This document shows, piece by piece, positions 1-13,650 of a DNA stretch of 64,000 bases (the stretch's first letter is position 1; every line of letters begins with the position of its first letter). Source of the stretch: Apis mellifera (taxonomy: Eukaryota > Arthropoda > Insecta > Hymenoptera > Apidae); contig NC_037647.1 in assembly GCF_003254395.2 (NCBI RefSeq), positions 4,886,752 through 4,950,751 on the forward strand. Direction: 5' to 3'. The position numbers and the translations under genes are program-made. The notes under the pieces are model-generated. The model was not told the origin of the DNA. It did no database searches and was given only the letters and a program-made list of their open reading frames with translations.

Positions 1-3000
1 TCAAAATCATCTTTTTTGAAAAACTATTAAAATTTTTTACAATTACAATTTGTTTAAGTTATATTATTATATTATATATATTTAAATACATATATTTAAA
101 ATGTGTACAATTATGTATTACTATTTTATCTTATTATTTTATAATTTTATAAATTAATTTATTTTATAAAAAAAGTTCTTTTCTTAAGTAGTTGTCATAT
201 ATTTATCATTTCAAGTAGGAAAAATAGATATATCTTATGAGTTTATTAAAAAGTCTTATATTTCAGTAAATAATTATTAATGATTCTTGTCTAATAAATT
301 ATATATATCATCTATTTATCATCATGAACAGATCTTGTAATCTCAAAATTTGTCGAATTCAAGCATGTATTGGCAAAGAGGAATTTTAAATCGATGCAGA
401 TGAAAATAATGATAAAGGATTATGTTTTAAGAAAAAATGAGAGGCAAGAAGATGATCGTTGGCCCATTTTTTTTAGAAAGGAAACAAGCACGGGTTACAG
501 TTAAACAACCATACTAGCCATGCCATTTAGTTTTCAATGAGCAGCATTCCAGATTGCTGACCAGCTACAGCTGCTCACCTGGAAACCCTTCAAGAACTCG
601 TTTCAGTAATATTTGGTTCCTACGCGGAAGTGCGGGTGAAACACCTGAGCGAACTTACTTCCTTCTGCCAACCACGAAAGAGCTAAAGCTTCATTCTTCC
701 TCTTGGACACATCAGAAAATAGAAAATAAATTGCGTGTAATCCGTGCAAGTTGAATTCGAGGAATCTAGCAGAATCAGACGATCCAGTGATTTATTGGCC
801 GAATTTCATTATTCAAGAAGTTACAATGAAGTTGTGAAATCGTACGTTGAATCCAATAAAACTCTAATTATGAATACGTGATCTGTATTCAATGAAATTT
901 CATCACGCGTGAGAACTGTTCGAATGACAAAAATGATGAAGAAAAATGATTAAAATTTTTGAAACAAAAATAATATTGCATATTGTACAAATAATTGTTA
1001 TGATTGATATTTTTCAATAATAACTTTCGTATTTATTGATGAATGATTTTATAAGAAGTCATTGAAATTATTTCGATCTTAATCAATTATTATTTTTAGA
1101 GACAATTATTTATATAAACGAATGTTCGATATGTTATGAATTAATAATATAAATTATATGTAAATCTTATTATTAAATCAAGAATTTTTTCATATAAGGA
1201 TTATTGTTATTATTGCTACGAAATATTTAAATCACAGAGAATAATCATTTAAATGAAATTCATTGCGTATTATCATTGGAGGATCTATCGATTGACAACA
1301 ATATCGACCTTGATTTCGATCTACGGATCTTTTAGTTTAAAGTGTTATGATATTTTCAATTAAATTTCCATTTATATATTAAAATCGATAGTAGACAGAC
1401 GTTTTCATTTTTCAATAACGCAATACAGAATCAAAGAATAGTTATCGATCGCGATACCAATTGATAAAACATGATTAAAAAAGACCAGATAAAAGTATGA
1501 GTGACAATTCAAAAAATTCAATGAAACGTTTCGCATTGTTTCATGTTATTTTTAATATTGCGAGAATTAGTAAGCTGGAAAAACGATTTTCATTTATAAT
1601 ATGTTAAATAACATGGAAGTGATTGAAGTAATATAGTGCCACATAAAATAAATTGGTTAATGAGAGAAATATTTCTACTTTTTCTTTTTTTTTTTTTTTT
1701 TTAAGAAAGTGAAGTGAAGATTTAAAGAAATATTGAAAGAAAAACGATAATTTGTTTTCTTTTTCTTTTCTTTAATGAGAATATAAAAACGTGTTCAAAA
1801 ACATTACTGAAGATTACTGAAATGTATCCAAATGCTTGTTTATTTTCAGTAAGTTGTAATTTTATTATGAAATTATTATTATTAAAGTTTATTAAGTTAT
1901 TTAATTCCGTATAATTATTCCAATTACATGTACATATAGTAAAATACGAATATGTTAATTGATACTTATAAATTCGTAAATTTTAAATTTATAAAATATT
2001 TTCTTATAGGAAAAAACTTTATTTTTAGGATCCTATTAAACAATAACTTATTAATTAATAATATTAATGAATATATAATGAATATATATAATATAGATTA
2101 TAGATTTTTTTCTAATTTTGTAATTTTGTTAGAATTTTTTAAAAGATTTTTGTATTTAAATTTTGTATTTATTAAATTTTTATTATTATATAAAAGAATT
2201 TATAAATATCATATTTGTAACTTGTAAAATTTTATTATAGCATATTATGCAGTTTGATTGTGCAGAAAAAAAGATTATTGATAAATAATATAATTAGGAT
2301 AAAAAAAAATATTTCTAAATTGATAAAAGATTAATTCAAAGATGAATTTATATGTCTTATTTAATATAATTTAATTGTGATCTATTATTAATAGATAATA
2401 AATATAATCCGTTATTTTTAATAAATAGTTTAAATATATAATCCGTTGATTTCTTAAAAAATTTCTGATTATAAATTTACCATTAATCATTTGTTACGCT
2501 TTGATAAATCTCGCGTACTGTTATTACAAAAGTGTACAAAGCGGCACACGTGACTGGCAGTGCATGTTTGAATTTACAGAATTTCGAAAGTATAAGTAAA
2601 TGCGGAAACAATAACAGTTTGTTAAATTGCGTACGTAAAAGGAGACCGATCCATTCCGCACGACGCAACTTGTGCAAACAAACGAACTTAATAGTGTATA
2701 TTCGTTCTCGTAAAAAAAATTTAATTACCTTGCCTAAAAGCGTATTATAAGAGTTTTGATGGATTATATCGGCGAAAGAACAGGTTAATCGTATAGTAGT
2801 CGTGGCTAGTTTTCTGGAATTCGCTTCCCGTTAGCGCGGACGTTCGACGCAAAGCAACTTGGAATTTGATTCGCTTCGTGGTTTGTATTTTTTTTTTCAT
2901 CTTAATTTTTTTCTCGTTCGCTTTTTCTCTCTTACACGAAGAAGAATCAAGAACCACTATTCGCATAACAGAAAGATTTGTAGACCGCAGAGATATTCAG

Positions 3001-3367
3001 AGACCTGTGTTTAAACTGATCACACGATTTACGTTGAAATTAGAAACAAGATTCATAGGTCAGATTGCACCATCATTAATTTAACAATCTGAAACATCAG
3101 ATGTAATTACGTGAGTCTGTATGAATGTATGTGTCGTGAATCCTTGGCTGGAAAAATCGAGAAGATACGAAGGACGTTCATCCATTGTCCTTGCTTTACT
3201 TGACATTTAGAGAAACGTGCGACAAATCGAGATAAATCAACGGAGAAAAGAAATTAGATTTCAATTTTTATTTTTTTCTATTTACTTTTTTTGTAACCTT
3301 TTCCATTTTTCATATTTTTATTCATGGAAGATAAAATTCGTACTAACATGATTCCATTTTGTTACAG
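1..3367. other. Region without a definable coding exon, upstream of the AKAP2/MISP-like exons
   Basis: Mostly AT-rich sequence with a long T run near 1683-1702. Two blocks are clearly richer in G+C and CpG: about 410-920 and about 2510-3110. No ORF here has a recognisable protein. On the minus strand the first block has a possible donor (CAG followed by GTGAGC, near 576-584), so it might hold an untranslated exon of an unseen gene. The region is probably 5' flank or long intron of the gene whose exon starts at 3368. Confidence 0.5.
2510..3110 (+). promoter_or_regulatory. Candidate promoter / untranslated first exon with donor at 3111
   Basis: This block is rich in CpG compared with the flanking AT sequence and ends at a strong donor, TTAC followed by GTGAGT at 3111. 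The next acceptor, CAG at 3365-3367, opens the first coding exon I can identify. An ATG immediately before the donor is followed by TAA, so this exon would be non-coding in that frame. Promoter function is inferred from composition and the splice site only. Confidence 0.35.
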
Positions 3368-5953
3368 GCGGAGCACAGGTTGGAGCAGTTGAAGAAGGCA
3401 ACGGACAGAATACAAAAGGAGATCGAAGAGGTCACAGAGAGAGAGCACGAGCTCAGAAACGTGGGTAGCATTAAGACCACGTCCCACGAGACGGTGGATT
3501 CCAAGGTACGTTTAAAACTTCATGTATATATATATGTATACATTCATGTCGACCATGTTCAAGGTCGTTGAACGAAAGAAAGAAAGAGTAAATGGATGTA
3601 ATCCTTATAAGAACGAAATGCATCGTATGACTTATGACTGTTCATGAGGAACATGGGTAATTAAACATGCAGTCATAGATTTAATGATTCACGATGTATT
3701 GTATCAATCTTATTACATACGCGATGAGAATCAAATCAAATGAAAAATAAAATCTGATATTATAAATTGAAAGAGAATTAAAAATTTTCATATATTATAT
3801 ATGTATATTGGAAGAAAATAATACATATGTATGCATATAAAATCTTAAAAATTTTAATTTTTAAATAAAAAAATTAATTTGATGTCATATATATTTAAAA
3901 ATATCATTAAGTAAGTTAAAACACGTATCATTTTCTTTATCAGAAGTCTCACTTTTAATGATTCATACAATAAGAAGTTAATCGTTTTTTTTATTTTTAT
4001 TTAAAAATAAAAATAAGCGACAAAAATATCGATATTCATCGATTAAATAAATATTTAATTTTATTATAAATCAATGTATAATGTATCACATAGATTATTA
4101 TTTTATAACAATTTTATGCAAAATATTCTCCGCAAAAAATAGTAGGATTATAAAAACAGTACGCAGAATGTAATGAATATCATTGACTCACGTTACTATA
4201 ATAAATGTTTTTCATTAAATTAGTGATATTTTAATAATTGGAACCCGCAAAGATGGACATAATTGCACGGTTTTATATACTTTACGTTTATTAATAAAAT
4301 GTTTGAAGTAATTGCTATAGAATACGATAGATGCATATTTATTTCGCAAAGCATTTAATTTTTACAATACAATCAGAATTTCTATGAAAATATTTTATCT
4401 ACTGATATATATATTAAATGTAATGTCATTTACCATGAAACACTTCTTTTAACTTATAACGTAATTATTGTGTTGCGCTGATAATAGTTAAAATATGCTC
4501 TCGTATAATTGATAGCTGCAAATAGATAGCGTATTACAAAGGTCACTTCGATCTTTTTATATTCAGGTAAATACTTTTATTTTTTTAAAAATATTTTACA
4601 CGAGAGAGCTCATTTGGATTTCACTTGTTCAGGTTCTTTTGTAATCAAGTGAAGAAATGTATTATTTGCTGTTTTTAATTATACTTATTTTAATTGTAGC
4701 AATTTTAATTACAACAATTTATGTAATAACAAAAAGAATATATGTAATATATAATATATATCTAATATGTATATAATTAAAATAACAAAAATTTTATTTA
4801 TTAGGTACGACGTATGCCACAAGCTTTGGTCTCAGGAAAATTGAAGAGAACAACGTCTACTCCACAAATTCTAGAAGCTATTAGTTTAACACCATCTACA
4901 CCACCTTTAACGCCAAAGATGACGAATGGAGTGATATCTAGTCGCACCACTCCAACACCTTTGCGTTTCGCAACGGCACCTAGTCAAAAAGGGCTGATGC
5001 ATAGGTTTCTGGCAACTCGTGGAAAAATTTACAAACCAAAATCTATAGATAATGATACGCTAACACCACCTTCATCACCCAGTATCACACTTAATCCATT
5101 AAGTATCAAAGCTTTTAATAGAAATTTGGAAATTCAACTTGAACCGGACAATGAACCTAAAAAACCTCCTATTAGAAAAGGATATGTGCCTGTAGAAGAA
5201 AAAATTCAAAAGGAATTACATGAAATGAAAGAACGAGAAAATGAGCTTAGGTAACTTTAATTTATGTTTTTACAATTAAATGATAGTGTATGAATATTTT
5301 ATAATATTTTATATTGTTATATTTAAATTTTAATACTATTTATATTAATATAATTTATAATATATTTATAATATATTTAATATATCTATAATATTTTCAA
5401 TCATATATTTTTATATTTGGATTGAATATATCATTGATATAAATTATTATATTAATATTAATATAAGTAATTTATATTTTTTTTATTTCATAAAATAATA
5501 AAAATTATATGGATTTTTAGATTAATGCGATCACAGATGTTGGCTAAATCTCAACCAAATCTTTTGGATATTGGAAATGATAACGATTCCGATATTTATG
5601 ATGGCTCAAACTCATTAAGAAGCGGTACTTCAACAAATACTTTAAATGAAGATGAAATAGAAAAAGAAACTAAAGGAAAGCACAAGGTACTAATAAAACT
5701 AATACACATGTTTTTAATATTAATATTTGTATAATTTGTTTATTTACCGATCATTAATTATTTGTCTTCATTAAATAGTAAATTGAAATGTTATTTATGT
5801 ATCTATATTTTCGATCAATGATGATAATTATTTAATTGTATTAAATAGCCTAATCCACGACGTAGAAGCACTCTCATCGCGCAATGGGAAAATTTGATAG
5901 CTGCAAAAAAGGAATCTAATGACAATAACAACGAGAATGATTTAAATTTCTGA
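3368..5953 (+). CDS. AKAP2/MISP-like protein, 3' exons (N-terminus not located)
   Basis: Four exons keep one frame: 3368-3505, 4805-5250, 5521-5686 and 5849-5953, giving about 284 residues ending at TGA. The first exon has no ATG start and begins in phase 0 after CAG, so the N-terminus lies in an exon I could not identify or left of the window. The visible part is a charged coiled-coil segment, a Ser/Thr/Pro-rich low-complexity middle (repeated TPP and SPS), then a second coiled-coil segment. The motif ERExELR occurs twice, at the end of exon 1 and the end of exon 2. The C-terminus has RRRSTLIAQWENLIA, which resembles the end of the AKAP2/MISP (mitotic spindle-positioning, actin-associated) family. 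That family assignment is an inference from motif style. A polyadenylation hexamer AATAAA lies at 5976-5981. The exons are certain, the identity is tentative. Confidence 0.6.
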
Positions 5954-7263
5954 AAAACTGGATTATTTTGTAAAAAATAAATTATCAATATTTATCTTCG
6001 TTTTATATCATTTTTTTAAAATATTTCAAAATGGTATAAATATCAAAGTTTTATAAAATTTTTGAAACATATATTTTCATGCTAATACATATTATTGGAT
6101 TTATTCACTTATCAAACTTTTAAATTAATTTATTTAATATTAAGATATTTATTCAAAACTCATTTACCTGAATAAACGTATATTATATTTAATATTTTTT
6201 TTTTAAATGCTTTCAGTATTAAAAAAATTAGCTACAATGAAAAAAATTATCTTTTTCTTGTATAGGGATAAAAAATATTGTTAAGTATTACAAGCATATA
6301 TATATTTAATATATCTGCTGATTAATTGTAATATATCTGTTATTATATAATCATACAAAAATGACTGAATCTATAATTCTAAAAATTTTCTTTAAAATAT
6401 GGTATATAATATATATTAATAATCTTATAAACAAGGATTTTGTTATGTACTTAATTAATTGTAAAGAATAATTGTGTGCATTCAATTTATATTACATATA
6501 TTGCATATGTGATAGTATAGTTCCAATAGTAATAATAAAGAAATAGTTTATGCAATTATGTGTATTATGTGGTTAATAAGATATATATTTTAAAATTTTC
6601 TTTTGTTTTATTTTTTTGATTTTAAATAGTATTTAAAATGTATTAAAAATATTTGTTTTAAATAAAATATAAAAATAAAATATATAAAAAAAAACATATT
6701 TTTTTTATATAAACATATCATATTCTAACTACAGAAACTATTTCACAAATATTAAAATTTTAAATGTATAGAAATATAAACAATTAATAACAAGTATTAA
6801 TGTAATTTTCATATTAATAAATAAATAAATATATTATCATACATATAATCTAATCTATTTATAAAACATATAAAATCTTCAGATGCACAACAATAAATAA
6901 AATTTAAGAGATAAAAATTAAAACAATAGAAAAAATATATATATATATATAAATATAAATATATATATTATATATATACATATATACATATATACACAAA
7001 TTTTACAAATTTGTACTTAATTAACATTTTTGCATATTAACTTTCATATTTATTTTTCTTAGAATGAGTCTTTAAATTTATTAACTTTATCTAAATGCTT
7101 TGTAATATAAAAATAAGGTTAAATTTTATCCTCCATGTTAAGAATCCTATACAACGCATGTATCAGAGCAATCGATGAAAGTATTCTCCTTGATCTTTTA
7201 TTTTAGTCTTGTATTTTTCATGTATATATTTTTCCACGTGTTCTTAAGTGACATATTATAATA
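5954..7263. other. 3' UTR of the AKAP2/MISP-like gene and upstream region of TTC27
   Basis: This 1.3 kb stretch is very AT-rich, with an AT/TA-repeat block around 6932-6995. I see no coding exon and no RNA gene. The two flanking genes are transcribed in the same direction, so it should hold the terminator of the first and the promoter of TTC27. Confidence 0.5.
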
Positions 7264-10200
7264 ATGAATGTTCCAGATGTAAATAAAATAATAAATAAAG
7301 AAACTGAAATTTTATTATTAATCAATTTCGTGAAAAATGATGGTAATTGAATAATTTTAGAATATATTTACATATTGAATTAGGTTATATTCTATTATTT
7401 ATATATTTTAGCTTAATTAAATATTGTTTTAATTTTATTTATTTCAGTTTGTGATTTACCTATTTGTGTACAAGATATATTAAATGGAAAATACGAAAAT
7501 GTAATAAATAATAAATTACTTTCAAATCTAATTCAAGAATGCAGCAATTATTCCGAGATAATACATAAAAATATAGAAAAAACAGATTTATATGATTTTT
7601 GGCTTTGCATTGGCATAGCTTCTTTATTATATTTTATTCAATGCAACTGGACAGGTCCACAAGTTGAAAAAAACATTGAATGGCAAAATATTAAAAATAA
7701 AAATATATTTAAAGATTTATCTTTATATGACGAATGCAATGCAAATGTTAAAATGTTAGACCTTCTTTATCTTTCAAAGATAATATTTTCCAATGAAATC
7801 TTACAAAATATTTATAAAAGTTGTATATGGTGGTTATTTAGAGCAAATTTTGTAAATCAGCTAATATTAAATGAAAGTTCTGGTATAATATTTGATGAAA
7901 CTGAACAATTAATTGATAAAATCAATAATTTACAACTATTGCAAGAAAATATTCATTGTGAAACATTATTTTATATTGAAACTGCACAATTTTATTTTTA
8001 TTATAGAAGAATTCATAATTCAGAAAAATATATTAAACTTGCTCAGGAAAAAGCAAAATTAAGTTTAGATTTGGAAGGTGCATTGGGAAAACGTACAAAA
8101 TATCAGAAAGAAAAGGCACAATTATTTTTAAGAATAAATTTGGGAAAAAAACAATTTTCTTTTAGATGTTGTGAAAATTTACCAAAATCATTGGATTTAA
8201 ATGATGAAACTAGATTAGAACATATTGAATTTTCAGAAAATATAACAAATATACAAATAGGAGCTGTAGAAGAAACTATAATATTAGCAAAATAGTAAGA
8301 ATATATTTTATATTTATTATATTATTTTTATGTTATATTTATTATTATTGAATATGTTTATTATATTATAAGAAAAAAATTGTTTTATTATAATTTTTAT
8401 TTTTATTAGTATTCAGTTGCAACTATCACAACCAAAAGATAAATTAACAGATGAAGAAATAATACCTTATTTAACTGTAAGTATTATTATTTTATCATAT
8501 CAATTATTCAATTCATTATTGAAGGAAATTCTTCAATAGGTTGTAATAAATAATACAAGAAATTGGTCTTTAAAAATGGCATCTCTTTATAATCGATGTT
8601 CTTTGGAATCTGGAGATAAACGAACTGTTGAACGGTCAATGATGCAAATGGAATATTTAATACATGAATTAAATAAAACAGAAGTTTCTGTTGCAAATAG
8701 AATGGACTTATTTTTTGCTAGTGGTCTTAAGCCAATTTGGGTTTTAGAACAAATGTATGCACAATTGATGTTAAGTCTTGGATTAGTAAAGGGAGCTTTA
8801 GATGTTTTCTTGAAACTTAAACTTTGGGAAGAAGTTATTGCTTGTTACAATATAATAAATCTGAAACATAAAGTATATTTTTTAATTCATATCGTCCTTT
8901 TTTATTATATATGTATATATGAAATAAATTAATTTATATTTTATTAATAATTTTAGGCAATAGAAATTATTCATCAAGAATTATCTAAAAAACCATCTGT
9001 TCAATTATGGTGTTTATTAGGTGATGCAACTGAGGATCCTAATCATTATGAGACAGCATGGAAATTATCCAATGAAAAAAGTAGTATAGTTCAAAGACAT
9101 TGGGGATTTTTTTATTTTAAAAAACAAAATGTAAGTATATAAATGCAAATTTTTTTATTCTAAGTATACTAGTTTAATTATTTTTTTATTATATATTTTA
9201 TTTTTTAGTACAAAGAAGCTATACCACATTTAAAATTATCAGTTGAATTAAATAACATTCAAGAACATGTATGGATAAGACTTGGATTTGCTGCCTTAGA
9301 AACAGAAGATTGGAAATTAGCAGTAACAGCATATAAACATTATTGTGCTTTAGAACAAATGGTTTGTATTAAATTAATAAAAAAATTATGTTTTTCGATA
9401 AATAAATAATTTCAAATTTTATATATAAATTTTGTATTAAATAATAAATTCATTTTATGAGAATAGGATTTAAAGTTGACAATGAAATTTTTTTTTATCT
9501 AAAATTAGAAATCAATATAAATTAATATATAATCAATATAAGATAAAGTAAAATAAATATAAAAATAAAATAATTTATATTTTTAATTTGATATGAAATG
9601 CAATTATTCTTGAAAAATATTTATTTTAAAATAAATGTTATAAATAAATATATAATTTATTATATTATATATATTATAATTTTTATTAAATTTAATAAAT
9701 TTTCGAATAAAAGATGTTATAAATGTAAATCAAATTTTAATATAGAAACTTTCGGCAAATATTTAGAAAAATATAAAAAACTAATGTATTATATAATAAT
9801 TTTTAATATCTAATTCAATATAAAATTCAAATAATTTAGAAATTAAATATACAAATACATTATAATTTTTTTTTGCATTAAAAAAATTTATTATTTTTTC
9901 ACTAATACGACTTTATAATTTTAATTATTATATATTATAATTTAATATTATATATTATATTTTAATATTATATATTATACTATTTATAATTTTATTATAT
10001 TTATATTATATTATATATTACATAATTTTACAATTTGGTTACAGACATTTGAAGCATGGAATAATTTGGCAAAAGCTTACATAAAATTAGGTGATAAAGT
10101 AAAAGCTTGGAAATCTCTTCAAGATGCTATAAAATGTAATTATGATCAATGGCAAATTTGGGATAATTTAATGATAGTGAGCATTGATTTGCGACATTTT

Positions 10201-10866
10201 TCAGAAGTATGGATATATTTATATAATATTAAAATAAAGACAAAATTAAATTATTTTCTAAAATATATTTTTTTAATGATTTATATTTAATTTTTTTAGG
10301 TAATTCGATGTTATCATCGTATTTTAGATTTAAAAAGACATCATTTAGATATTCAAATTCTTGATATACTTACTAATGCTGTATTAAACAATATAAATGA
10401 TTCAAATGGAATTTCTGCACAAAAATTGCTTCCAAAAATTTTAGAATTATTTGGAAGAATTACTTCTTTTATATGTAATAATTCTGATGTTTGGAAGATG
10501 TATGGACAACTTACTATTTTAAAAAAGACAGATATTGATAATGAAAAGGCAATACAATATTTACAACAAGCACATCGTATTGCTATTTCTGATTCAAAAT
10601 GGCTTTTACAAGAAGAATCAGTTGAGAAAATATTACAATTATGTTGTATATTAGCAGAAATATATTTACAATATGCTTCCAATTGTGAATTAAAAAAAAA
10701 GAAATCATTGTTAGCAAGTGCAAAATTATCTCTTCAAGGAATTGTAAAAAAAGTCAAAGATCAAGAGTGGAATATTGATAAGATTTGTATATGTTTAAAT
10801 AGAGTTGAAAAATATTTAAATACAATAATAATAAAATTAGAACAAATAAAATTGGAAAATATATGA
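7264..10866 (+). CDS. TTC27: Tetratricopeptide repeat protein 27
   Basis: Eight exons: 7264-7342, 7448-8294, 8410-8476, 8540-8872, 8957-9130, 9209-9361, 10045-10206 and 10300-10866. They give about 793 residues, close to the usual TTC27 length (roughly 840 in vertebrates). The N-terminal half carries the family signature FWLCIGIASLLYFIQCNWTGP, about residues 65-90. The C-terminal half has TPR helices with the expected W/A/Y spacing (for example VWIRLGFAALETEDWKLAV, AWNNLAKAYIKLGDKVKAW). TTC27 is a conserved intracellular TPR protein of poorly defined role. The start ATG at 7264 gives the expected N-terminus before a phase-1 intron. The intron at 9362-10044 is the longest and is simple AT sequence. 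I am confident of the family. Confidence 0.93.
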
Positions 10867-11849
10867 ATATTTTATTATAAAGTTGATTTTTAATTAAAAA
10901 ACATAAAAATCCTATAACTGCGCTCGCGCGCGCGCGCATGTGTGTGCGCGCGCGCACGCGCGTGCGTATGTGTGTAAAAACATTACAAAAATATAATTTA
11001 ATAATTCTCTTTAAGATTATTTAATTATTTTAATTATTTAAAAAATATATCTTGCAAAAATATGTTTTATAATCAAATATTTATATTTATTTCGATAAAT
11101 TTTATTTCATTATTTATTCATTTTTATTAATTGAAATTGAAAATTATTGATTTTACAATTTACAATATGTATAATTACAATTTTCTTATAATTAATTTAT
11201 AAATATATATATTTATGAATATTTCTATTCATAGAATCAAATAATTATCATAAAAATTTTATTTCTATTTATTTTTTCTTATCATGTTTTACTACATTTT
11301 CTACTCTTTTTTTATATTTTATGACACGTTGCACATGTCAAAATTTAAATTTTCAAAATTAGTGAAAAAACGAATATTATGTCGAGTCTAAAGTCTAACC
11401 ATAACCATATTTTTCTTTATTTATTTAATCAGTAACATAATATAATCTTTTATATAATTATAGTAATTATATTTTTCCCTTAATTTCTTCAAAACGGCAA
11501 ACCTGCGTATATAAATATTGAGTCATGACGTGGTAACTATTTAGTCTCGCTTCAACAATTAAAATTAATTTTAATAAAGTAAAATTTATATAATAATTTT
11601 GATAAACAAATTAATTATAAAGTTTTATAGAAAAATATTTAAAAGTATAAATTAAAAAAAAAGATTTTTATAACTTTTATATTAAAAGGTAATTACATAT
11701 AAAATATTTTACAAGTATTTTATTAAGTATTCGAATTCAAGTAGAAAATAATTAATATATATATATATATTATTTGCAAAATATAATTTAAATTTATTTT
11801 AATAATAATAGTAAATTCATTTTATTCTAAATAAATACCTTTCTTTTAG
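10867..11849. other. TTC27 3' flank and dehydrogenase 5' region
   Basis: The region begins with the alternating purine-pyrimidine tract listed separately and is otherwise AT-rich. The dehydrogenase ATG at 11850 follows directly after TTTTAG, which looks like an acceptor. A non-coding 5' exon is therefore likely, with a possible donor AAAAG followed by GTAATT near 11687. A mildly GC-richer patch around 11500-11560 would suit the promoter. No other gene seen. Confidence 0.4.
10919..10977. repeat. Alternating CG/TG purine-pyrimidine tract (Z-DNA-prone)
   Basis: About 58 bp of nearly uninterrupted CG, GC and TG dinucleotides in otherwise roughly 20% GC sequence. It begins about 55 bp after the TTC27 stop and so is probably in its 3' UTR. 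Alternating CG/TG of this length is the classic sequence type able to adopt the Z form. Confidence 0.9.
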
Positions 11850-12780
11850 ATGTCATTTGCAGGAAAAGTTGTATTAATAACTGGAGCTAGTTCTGGCATT
11901 GGAGCAGCAACTGCTATACATTTTTCAAAACTTGATGCATTACTATCAATAACAGGTCGTAATGTACAAAAATTAAATGAAATAGCTGATCAATGTAAAT
12001 CTAATAAACCATTAATTATACCTGGAGATTTGACTAATGAAACTGATGTTCAAAATATTATTAAATCTACTATTAAACATTATGGTAAATTAGATATTCT
12101 AATTAATAATGCTGGTATATTAGAAAATGGCAGCATAGAAAATACTTCATTAGAACAATATGATAGGTATATATTTATTTTTTATATCAACTTAAAGATA
12201 TGAAATTTTTTTTTAATTTTATAAAATATGTTAAATATTTGCATGCAAATGTTTTAGAATTTTTAATATAAATGTACGTTCAATATATCATTTAACAATG
12301 TTGGCTGTTCCACATATAATACAAACTAAAGGTAATATTGTGAATGTATCAAGTGTAGTTGGATTAAGATCTTTCCCAGGAGTTTTATCATATTGTATGA
12401 GTAAATCAGCAATTGATCAATTTACACGATGTGTGGCTGTTGAACTTGCACCAAAACAAGTATAATTTTAGAATATATTAAATATAATGATATGTGATGT
12501 TTTCATATAAATTTTATATATTTTTTTTAATTTATAGGTAAGAGTTAATGCTGTAAATCCTGGTGTAATAACAACAAATCTTCATAGAAATAGTGGAATG
12601 TCAGATGAAGAATTAAAAAACTTCTATGAGCATTGTAAAAATACTCATGCTCTTGGTCGATCAGGAGATGTTAATGAAGTTGCAAAAGCAATTGCATATT
12701 TGGCAAGTGATGATGCTAGTTTTATTACAGGTGTAACTTTATCTATTGATGGAGGAAGACATGTTATGTGCCCTCGTTAA
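11850..12780 (+). CDS. Short-chain dehydrogenase/reductase (classical SDR)
   Basis: Three exons, 11850-12166, 12258-12459 and 12538-12780, encode 253 residues, the normal length for a classical SDR. The NAD(P)-binding motif TGASSGIG is at about residues 11-18, NNAG at about 88-91, the catalytic Ser in NVSSV at about 140, and YxxxK as YCMSK at about 155-159. The PG motif (NPGVITT) and the C-terminal GVTLSIDGGRH complete the fold. The protein is cytosolic by prediction, with no signal peptide or membrane segment. It resembles the FabG-like and uncharacterised oxidoreductases of insects. The substrate cannot be told from sequence alone. It lies downstream of TTC27 and upstream of riboflavin kinase on the same strand, with separate promoters likely. 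Confidence 0.93.
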
Positions 12781-13650
12781 ATTGTATTTTGTGCAAAAAA
12801 TAATAATTTTATGTTTGTAATTTTAAATTCATTAAAATTTTTAATATATTTTTCACATTTATAATACATTTATCAGGTTATAAAGCTAATATTTTTTTAA
12901 AAATATACATAAGAAATACTAATAATAAGATATTAATTATAAAATAAAAAATAAATGTAAAGAAATATTATTTTTCAATAAATAATATTTTAAAAATGGA
13001 TTTTTGAACATATGTATATTATATTATACAATATATTATATTATAAGAATATTCTTATATTATTACTATACTATTTGTTATTTAATAATTTAAAAACATT
13101 ATTAATAGTTTATTAAGATAAATAAGTTACTTATACAATAAAATAAATAAATATTTCATTTTAATTATTTTAAAATAAAAATGCATTTAAAATTAAAATA
13201 AATAATTACATAAATCTATATAAAAAATGTTTTATTTTATAAATTTATATTTTATTGAAAAAATTTTATTAATTTAAAAATTAATTTTTAAAATAATATA
13301 TAAATAAAAAGAATTATGCATAGATAACTTATAAAACATGTGAAAAAAATTGCAATTCAAACAATTTCAATCTGGGAACAAGTAGATATATTTTTTGTAG
13401 ATATATTTATAGTTTTATAAAAAACAATATTATATACATAATCACACATATATTATATTTGTTTTAATAGTAACTAATTTATGTTATGAATAATCTATAT
13501 AATTTTTATAAATTTAAATGAATTATACAATATATATATGTGTATATGCCACGTCATATAACAAACTCTTTATCTTCTTTCAAGATTACATATCATGGAA
13601 CGTTAATTAATGTTCATACTTACAGATTTGACGCAATATTAAGATACATT
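12781..13650. other. Intergenic: dehydrogenase 3' flank and riboflavin kinase 5' region
   Basis: Very AT-rich sequence with no recognisable exon or repeat family. The last 105 bp (13546-13650) are open in frame with riboflavin kinase and may be coding if the upstream ATG is used. Confidence 0.4.

Noticed and set aside
1952..2227. 91-codon Asn/Ile/Phe-rich ORF
   Set aside because: Composition is that of random AT-rich DNA, and no splice or family evidence exists.
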